DNA of 64,000 bases from Acanthosoma haemorrhoidale (Eukaryota; Arthropoda; Insecta; Hemiptera; Acanthosomatidae). Both the position numbers and the translations under genes were made by a program. The notes below the pieces were generated by a model, which ran no database searches, was not told the origin of the DNA, and saw only the letters and a program-made list of their open reading frames with translations. Where the stretch lies: NCBI GenBank assembly GCA_930367205.1, contig OV884009.1, forward strand, positions 88,061,189 to 88,125,188. The letters run 5' to 3'. Below are positions 59,601 through 64,000 of the stretch, piece by piece (position 1 is the stretch's first letter; every line of letters starts with the position of its first letter).

Positions 59601-62600
59601 ATTGGAGCTAGTGATGAAGATGGGGGAATTAGTGGAGTACAACAAACCACTGAAGTTATAATAATGTTAACAGACATAAATGACAATCCACCTTTTCTAG
59701 ACATGGTAACAACTATTTCTAAGCCTATTACTATTCTTAACCCTAAAATATGAAACATTAAGATAGCTTTACAATTTATAGCTTTCTTTCATTAGTTTAA
59801 ACTTATTCATCTTGAAATAACCTAAACAGTTTTTGTATATATTCAAAAATAAATTATATGCTATAGATAAGATCATTTATATTAAATTTGTAGACTGAAA
59901 TAAAATGTTGTACATTAAGTAAGAAGTGGGATAAAAATATTATTTTCTTAATTTTAGGTACAACCTGTAATTTGGAAAGAAAATCAATCTCCAGGTGATA
60001 TTGTAAAATTAAATGCCAAAGATAATGATGGACCTGAAAATGGTCCCCCATTTACTTTTAATATTGCACCATCGACAAGTATGGATATACAAAGTAAATT
60101 TATTATATCGGGTAAGTTATAATTATTATTTTTTATATTTATTTTTATGAATAAAAGAAACACTATTTATAAGAATTAATAGTTAGCTGCTGAGCTTTAT
60201 ATAAAGAAGTTTTTAGTTATAATTCATCTATGACTGATAAAAAATAAAACTTACACATTTAACATATAATAAGTTTATCAAAACTCAATTTTCTTCTTCT
60301 TTTTTTTTCATTAATACCAACTTTTACTCAGATTCTGTCCAAAGAGATAAAATCTGAAATGCTTTATCAAATAAAAATTTGTAACTCCAGGTGATTCATG
60401 GTAATAGAGAAGTGATTGATGTTCGCTATGTCACACTGTTGATAAATTTGCTTTGGAAAACATTTATCCTTGCATTAAGCTCCTTGGGTCTCATATTAAT
60501 CTTTCTGTAAAAGTTTCTCACTTATAAATCTGAGAAAGAACAATATCTTGAGACCCGCAAAGTATGTGGTCGTTTTGATTCTTTGACTTGCTGTCTGTGA
60601 AGACCTAAGTGGCTTTATGCCCTTCCTTTAGCTCAAACATAGGACTGCCTATCACCAGAATGTGGGATGAGTCAATCTCTCACTTTTGTTATTCAAACTT
60701 TCACGAAGGCTATGCCTTCCTGATAAAGTGAAGCATTTCTCTCTTCAGGCTTGGGAAGTCAAATCTCTCAGTCCTATCCATATATCATTACAGGGGTACT
60801 TTTCCAAGGTTTTTTTCAACACTTGTCTTTAGTTTGGTCATCCCCCCCTTCCATAGGTGCATGACCTGTAACAGTACTGTTATTGCAGAATTTTCCCTAT
60901 ATCCTTAAAGCACAAATCCTGGGACTGATAGTTTCAAAACTAATGACTAATGTTCTGAACTTTACACTTATTACAAATACTGTGCCGAATATATGCTGGT
61001 TCTTGTGCCAGCTATAATAAATTGATTGGCCCCTCCTTATAATCATTCCAGTACTGGCCCATATTATTTCTTGAAGTGCAACAATGTTGGTCTTGTACTT
61101 CTTGGTTAATTCAGTCAGGTCAGGAGCAGAAATAGTGCTTCCAGTCTGTACAAGGATGTTCCCCATTGTTATCTTCAGTTCCTTAGTGATTCTGGTTTGG
61201 CTTATTTAATGGCTGTTTGATGAAGAAGATGTGAATTTTCATTATATTAGTGCACAAGTATTCTAGTTCCTATTAAAAATTAAGGAGTAAGAATTTTATA
61301 TTGGACATTACACAACATTTTTCTTAGCTAATACTGCAATTAAAAAATTCTTTTATATTAATTATGAACAGATTACTTCAACATTTTCATTCATTTCAGG
61401 TGCAACATTAAGGTCACTTGTTAAGTTTGACCGCGAGGAAATAAAATCCTATTTTATTCCAATAGCTATTACTGACAGTGGTAATCCGACCTTGACAGGA
61501 ACTAGTACATTACATGTAGTAATTGGTGATGTTAATGATAATCCAATGAAAAGTGGATACAGTGAAATTTTCATATATAATTACAAGGTAATATATCATT
61601 TCATGTATTTATTTCATGATATCACTTCATGTTGATTATTTTTTTAAATTTATTTATTTTCCTGTGTGTATTGCTAATAATTTCAACGCAAAATCAAATC
61701 CACACCAAGGATGATATTTAAACTTTAGGGCCAACTCGGGGGTTGGTAACAACACAACTCACCACTCAAGATTTTACAATTTCCATTAAATATTTGTTAT
61801 ACTTAAAACATCATTTTATATCTCTCTGATGGTAGTTTAGTGTTTTGTTTTGTTATAACAACTCAATTTATTAAACAATTTTCATTTAGTCATCAAATCA
61901 GTTATCAGTCAAAAAATAAAAACAAACCCTCAATTTGTATGTTATTTATCAATAATCACGATTATGATTTATTTTTAGGGAGAAGCTCCAGACACTGAAA
62001 TTGGTAGAGTCTATGTAGATGATCTTGATGATTGGGATTTACCAGACAAAAAATTTTATTGGTCTGATGAATCTAGTAGGTATTTTAATCTTGACACCAA
62101 TACTGGTATGATTACAATGCTGCAAGGGACTGTAGATCAATCATATATACTTCATTTTACAGTGAGTAACTCTAATATAATATTTTAACCCATTGCACAT
62201 TTGCTACTAAAGATTTCAAGGTTTTCCTTTCAGAAACCATTCTATAATTAATTTAAGAACTTTCAACAATAAATTTTTAATTAAGTAGTTTTTATTTTAA
62301 GCTTAGAGAATAAAATATTTAAATCATTCCAGGTATTTGAAGAATCTACATATTTTCCTAAGCATAATGTATCAGCTACTGTTAATGTTACTGTGAAAGA
62401 GATACCCGAAGAAGCAGTCGACAAGTCTGGTTCAATTCGTTTAGGAGGAATCACTGCTAATGAGTTTATAGAAGCTGACTCCGTAAGTATTTTCTGATGA
62501 TTCTATATTTAATATTCCTTATACATAGTTATAAACACATAGTATTTTATATAGTAGACACTCTAGTATAAAAATAAGTTTATAGTTTGGTTGCAAAACA

Positions 62601-62947
62601 TTTTTGAATTCAACCTATTATGTCAAATTTTTATATTGTGATCAAATTGATGTTGTTTTCTGACACATGATCTTGAGTTTCTTTGTATTACACTAATATA
62701 AATTTTGTTGTTTTATTGTAATTAATACTAATTTATTTTTCAGAATGGTGCCAGCAAGCGAACCAAGTTCAGAAAATATTTAGCAAAATTTTTAAATGTA
62801 TCTGAAGACAATGTAGACATTTTTACTGTAATACACTCCCCTCACAATGTAAATATGACACAGCTAGATGTTCGATTTTCAGCTCATGGGTCCCCATACT
62901 ACAGCCCAGAAAAGTTGAATGCTGCAGTGAGTGTACATAATGCAGAG
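50524..62947 (+). CDS. shg: DE-cadherin (shotgun) ortholog, 19 internal exons of the ectodomain
   Basis: Classic-type cadherin, the adherens-junction adhesion receptor of epithelia. The ectodomain binds partner molecules in a calcium-dependent way; the catenin-binding tail is outside the window. Exons: 50524-50648, 51627-51719, 51871-51996, 52099-52248, 55310-55504, 55608-55813, 55890-56061, 56724-56900, 57001-57172, 57260-57406, 57485-57600, 57720-57878, 58387-58512, 59553-59705, 59958-60111, 61400-61587, 61979-62161, 62333-62482, 62744-62947. Together they give 998 codons, all with GT/AG borders and consistent phases. Seven cadherin repeats end in linkers EDVNDNSPVF, VVESNKKAPVF (degenerate), EDVNDNIPAF, ADKNDHPPRF, ENVNDNPPVF, TDINDNPPFL and GDVNDNP. 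After them comes the non-chordate classic-cadherin domain (YNYKGEAPDTEIGRV, DDLDDWDLPDKKF, EIPEEAVDKSGSIR, DVRFSAHGSPYYSPEKLN). The seven-repeat layout, IPEEAVDKSGSIR and SPYY-PEKLN fit fly DE-cadherin better than the much longer neural cadherin. Signal-peptide, EGF/LamG, transmembrane and tail exons are not in view. Confidence 0.88.
51627..51719 (+). CDS. shg: shg exon b: start of cadherin repeat 1
   Basis: 31 codons, phase 0 at both ends. ENHKPIFTTCSLYQPSVKEE begins the first cadherin repeat, matching the fly protein's start of repeat 1 (KPAF...C...Y.P.VKEE). Confidence 0.88.
51871..51996 (+). CDS. shg: shg exon c: middle of repeat 1
   Basis: 42 codons, phase 0. Carries VVASDKDPPETGGKVTYTF (the D-x-D calcium-binding type strand) and NIDANTGVITTRH. 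Confidence 0.92.
52099..52248 (+). CDS. shg: shg exon d: end of repeat 1
   Basis: 50 codons, phase 0. IFDRDEPSREKEVYLTVRAT supplies the DRE-type calcium motif and A-x-D, and TIEDVNDNSPVFDKV is a canonical inter-repeat linker. Confidence 0.95.
52249..55309 (+). other. shg intron d-e, 3,061 bp
   Basis: The longest intron in view. Holds a decayed Jockey-like tail (54735-54960) and is otherwise AT-rich without a recognisable exon. Confidence 0.6.
54735..54960 (-). repeat. Decayed Jockey-related 3' UTR in shg intron
   Basis: Reverse-complement similarity to the family's 3' UTR, with TTTATT near the tail, CTCATTGATATCATATTTACA, CGCATTCATCCACTC and TTTGTCACCTCCCTGACCA...GAGAAAGAGGTGAGG. Much more diverged than the other copies, consistent with an old insertion. 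Confidence 0.5.
55310..55504 (+). CDS. shg: shg exon e: repeat 2, first part
   Basis: 65 codons, phase 0. YQESVPQDLPPKREVMRISA, TDIDDGNNS, NYFQIDNKTGVIFLDRAID. Preceded by the largest intron seen (3,061 bp). Confidence 0.95.
55608..55813 (+). CDS. shg: shg exon f: repeat 2 end and repeat 3 start
   Basis: 206 bp, ending in a split Ser codon (TC|A). Contains RDPGYKFKLKATATDQGE and the linker VVESNKKAPVF, which lacks the calcium-binding DxNDN; ILLENFTDFTYNIATLTA then starts repeat 3. The fly protein is also degenerate at this linker. Confidence 0.95.
55890..56061 (+). CDS. shg: shg exon g: repeat 3 middle
   Basis: 172 bp. SSNDEKAPVFELVTGRTEQT, then TFRLES, IRLARRMDYESIAEYMLTIR. The VTGRTEQTN block is a strong family signature. 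Confidence 0.95.
56724..56900 (+). CDS. shg: shg exon h: repeat 3 end, repeat 4 start
   Basis: 59 codons, phase 0. NKYNLAAVTSINIQLEDVND, linker EDVNDNIPAF, then VVLENEPRGTPVMQVRAIDA. Confidence 0.95.
57001..57172 (+). CDS. shg: shg exon i: repeat 4 middle
   Basis: 57 codons plus one base. VTYELADNTENFAIDKYTGN, KIFDREEQDFYNVKVIATDN (DREE and A-x-D calcium motifs), SGEPNKG-like end split across the intron. Confidence 0.95.
57260..57406 (+). CDS. shg: shg exon j: repeat 4 end, repeat 5 start
   Basis: 147 bp, split codons at both ends. QQVFRIEIADKNDHPPRFTE (linker with NDH for NDN), then AIPEDANINARVTQVNAQDN. Confidence 0.95.
57485..57600 (+). CDS. shg: shg exon k: repeat 5 middle
   Basis: 116 bp. 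SPVSYSITDGNENDAFVIDE, TTGEIRVNKHLDYETRTN. Confidence 0.95.
57720..57878 (+). CDS. shg: shg exon l: repeat 5 end, repeat 6 start
   Basis: 53 codons, phase 0. YTLKVKAFDGAYEDNCKVHI, linker ENVNDNPPVF, ITIMEEELFRGCIAQ. Contains two cysteines (CKV and GCI), as in the fly region with a conserved CI. Confidence 0.95.
58387..58512 (+). CDS. shg: shg exon m: repeat 6 middle
   Basis: 42 codons, phase 0. LEAYDPDIPDRSAPQHILYF and KLLSIDKKGCLSLIK; the YDPDI-DR and GCL-L blocks are family signatures. Confidence 0.95.
58965..59175 (-). repeat. SINE-like sequence in shg intron
   Basis: On the minus strand it starts near GGAGTGCTTAACCAAGTAAAG (A-box-like), contains a GGATCGTACTTGGGATGGGT block (B-box-like region) and ends in a TCTATC-type short repeat (58970-58980, ATAGATAGAT on the plus strand). 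This layout suggests a tRNA-derived SINE, but the boxes are weak. Confidence 0.4.
59553..59705 (+). CDS. shg: shg exon n: repeat 6 end
   Basis: 51 codons, phase 0. PLDRDPPNGTESWQVLIGAS, DEDGG, linker TDINDNPPFLDM. Confidence 0.95.
59958..60111 (+). CDS. shg: shg exon o: repeat 7 first part
   Basis: 51 codons plus one base. VQPVIWKENQSPGDIVKLNA, DNDGPENGPPFTFNI, SMDIQSKFIIS. Confidence 0.95.
60112..61399 (+). other. shg intron o-p with RTE-like LINE remnant
   Basis: 1,288-bp intron, most of its middle being a minus-strand LINE endonuclease remnant. Confidence 0.6.
60540..61175 (-). pseudogene. RTE-like LINE endonuclease remnant
   Basis: On the minus strand, from about 61166: TELTKKYKTNIVALQEIIWA, SIYYSWHKNQHIFGTVFVIS, and SFETISPRICALRI. 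These are the first motifs of an apurinic-type endonuclease (ALQEI-W; H-N-H-FGTGFV; ISERI--LRI). Further on a decayed HKAT-VFTDSKSKNQNDHI (about 60650-60570) matches the closing KATW...T-NQIDHI motif. Stops and frameshifts throughout. Same element type as 28.3-29.2 kb and 63.3 kb by motif style. Confidence 0.75.
61400..61587 (+). CDS. shg: shg exon p: repeat 7 end and transition
   Basis: 188 bp. LRSLVKFDREEIKSYFIPIA, ITDSGNPTLTGTS, GDVNDNPMKSG, then IFIYNYK, the start of the primitive classic cadherin domain. Confidence 0.95.
61979..62161 (+). CDS. shg: shg exon q: primitive classic cadherin domain, part 1
   Basis: 61 codons, phase 0. GEAPDTEIGRVYVDDLDDWD is the hallmark of this domain in invertebrate classic cadherins, followed by NLDTNTGMITMLQGT. 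Donor is ACA|GTGAGT. Confidence 0.95.
62333..62482 (+). CDS. shg: shg exon r: primitive classic cadherin domain, part 2
   Basis: 50 codons, phase 0. Ends a beta-rich segment (ATVNVTVKEIPEEAVDKSGS) with two N-glycosylation sites (NVS, NVT). Confidence 0.95.
62744..62947 (+). CDS. shg: shg exon s: primitive classic cadherin domain, part 3
   Basis: 68 codons, phase 0. KRTKFRKYLAKFLNVSEDNV, then DIFTV and LDVRFSAHGSPYYSPEKLNA. In the fly protein this segment precedes the cysteine-rich EGF and laminin-G region and lies near the site of its proteolytic nick; those parts are not in the window. Confidence 0.95.
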
Positions 62948-63264
62948 GTATGTTAATCCAAATAGTTTCATTATTACTATTTTAATGTTTATCATAAATC
63001 ATCTATTTCATCAATAGCTGTATATATATAACTTGTTGTCTTATCTATGTCAAATACTAGCTAGGAGATTATGACTAGTTTTAGAGGAAACTAGTCAACC
63101 ATTGATTAGTCAGATTTTCTCATTGACGCATAGTGTGTGAAGATAAGAGAGTCCAAAGCAGATGTTGATGCTATGTATTTATAAATAAGGCTAGTAAATA
63201 GGACTGGTGGTTTATGACTATTACGAGAATAGAACTAGATTCCACTAACTAAAAGTATATAGGT

Positions 63265-63560
63265 ACCAACCGAAGATGATTATACTGGTGATGTATTCTA
63301 TGAAGAACTCCCCTAATAGAGTTAATAGAGTGTGTAACATTCATAGTATGTCATTCTATGATAAGGCAGGTTTGAGACAAGAGGATTCTTTAGCATCTAT
63401 GCTTTGTAACTATTGTAGTATTATTCCAAGCAAGGTAATAAAGTGGTCTGGAATAGATGCAGATGGATTAATCTTCAATTAACTTGTCAGCTGGTTGGCA
63501 TATGCAAATGACATCATGATTGCTGGAAGTGCTTGCTTGTCATTAGGCTATTGATTCTTT
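63265..63560 (+). pseudogene. RTE-like LINE reverse transcriptase fragment
   Basis: Plus-strand translation gives AGLRQEDSLASMLCN (the GLRQGD-LSP-LFN palm motif), KVIKWSGIDADGLIFN, a stop, then SWLAYANDIMIAGS, the catalytic YADD motif with its first Asp changed to Asn. Broken and inactive. It is in the sense orientation of the host gene, unlike the endonuclease remnant in the intron at 60.1-61.4 kb. Confidence 0.75.
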
Positions 63561-63849
63561 CCTCAAGCTCAAAAGGTTAGGTCATGACATAGATGAAGTG
63601 AAGTCATCTGGGACCATTTGGAGAGGATTTCAGATTGAGAAGTAAAGAACTTCCATTTTTGTCCTTAGTCAGATTTCAGCTTGATAAGTGCTTGTTAATT
63701 ATAGGAACCCAGAGTAACATTCCCAAATATCAGTGACATAAAGGTGTAAAATAAAATCACTATAACCAGAATTCTATTTTCTTATTAAAATTAATTATTT
63801 TTCTTTGTATTCCTAATCAAAATTGCTTGTTTATTTAATTTTTATGCCC

Positions 63850-64000
63850 TTATGTGGTTCAATTTTGGGCTGAAAGGCTATCCTATGAGAAGTCACTTGC
63901 TTTTATTTATGGAAATGGAATAAAATCACTGTACATGTAGGGATTTGAACCCAAGACCATCATTTTATAAAGTAGTTACGCTAACCACTGCTGTAAATGA
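63850..64000 (-). repeat. tRNA-derived SINE, 5' end cut by window edge
   Basis: On the minus strand: CAGTGGTTAGCGTAACTAC (A-box-like), then GGTCTTGGGTTCAAATCCC, a good match to the pol III B box GGTTCRANTCC, about 30 bp later. A tail-side AT-rich sequence follows. Typical head of a tRNA-derived SINE. A true tRNA gene is unlikely because no clover-leaf stem partner is evident. Confidence 0.55.

Larger units (their letters stand above)
62948..64000 (+). other. shg intron after exon s (incomplete)
   Basis: No further cadherin exon recognised up to the edge of the window. Contains an RTE-like reverse-transcriptase remnant and a SINE-like end. Confidence 0.6.

Noticed and set aside
50524..62947. 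Neural cadherin (CadN) as the identity of the cadherin gene
   Set aside because: CadN has many more repeats, and its domain after the repeats differs in the segments equivalent to EIPEEAVDKSGSIR and SPYYSPEKLN. The visible gene begins at repeat 1 and has only seven repeats before the classic domain, as in DE-cadherin.
1..64000. CRISPR arrays, bacterial operons, riboswitches, rRNA
   Set aside because: Spliced genes and animal transposons show eukaryotic DNA; no regularly spaced repeats or rRNA signatures seen.

Overview
This is eukaryotic, AT-rich DNA from an animal, almost certainly an insect or close arthropod relative. The one large gene is the ortholog of Drosophila shotgun (DE-cadherin), recognised by its seven-repeat ectodomain followed by the non-chordate classic-cadherin domain. 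The mobile elements (Jockey-like and RTE-like LINEs, a mariner, a Ty3/Gypsy-like remnant, short inverted-repeat elements, tRNA-derived SINEs) are typical of arthropods. I cannot name the species or order.

Layout. Bases 1-50.5 kb are intergenic or unassigned and rich in repeats. Two related non-autonomous elements with inverted ends (family A) lie at 0.64-1.43 and 38.95-39.69 kb, with a lone end at 40.54 kb. An unnamed dispersed family (family B) with a short coding-like segment occurs at 2.3, 7.2, 42.3 and 45.6 kb. About ten copies of one Jockey-like LINE or its close relatives are scattered through the window. The best, at 30.69-33.00 kb, is 5'-truncated but has an open ORF2 of about 710 codons and a perfect 12-bp target-site duplication. 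At 24.5-25.4 kb there is a decayed LTR-retrotransposon 5' region (a primer-binding site matching tRNA-Phe, then gag), abutted by another Jockey copy. A 1,229-bp mariner with a broken transposase is at 36.5-37.7 kb and an 82-bp derivative at 38.3 kb. A degenerate RTE-like LINE is at 28.3-29.2 kb (minus strand).

The only small single-copy gene candidate in the repeat-rich part is at 35,743-35,913 (+). It is a 56-codon frame with an insect-like start context, a signal peptide and a cysteine-patterned C-terminal half. I do not recognise the family.

Bases 50,524-62,947 (+) hold 19 consecutive coding exons of the cadherin gene, about 998 residues. All splice phases agree. The exons run from a region just before the first cadherin repeat to within the primitive classic cadherin domain. 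The signal-peptide exon and promoter are not identified upstream, and the laminin-G/EGF, transmembrane and catenin-binding parts lie beyond the right edge. Introns range from 76 bp to 3.06 kb. The larger ones contain a Jockey-like tail, RTE-like endonuclease and reverse-transcriptase remnants, and SINE-like sequences.

No operon-like logic applies. One adhesion gene sits beside a transposon-rich intergenic tract that shows several layers of insertion.
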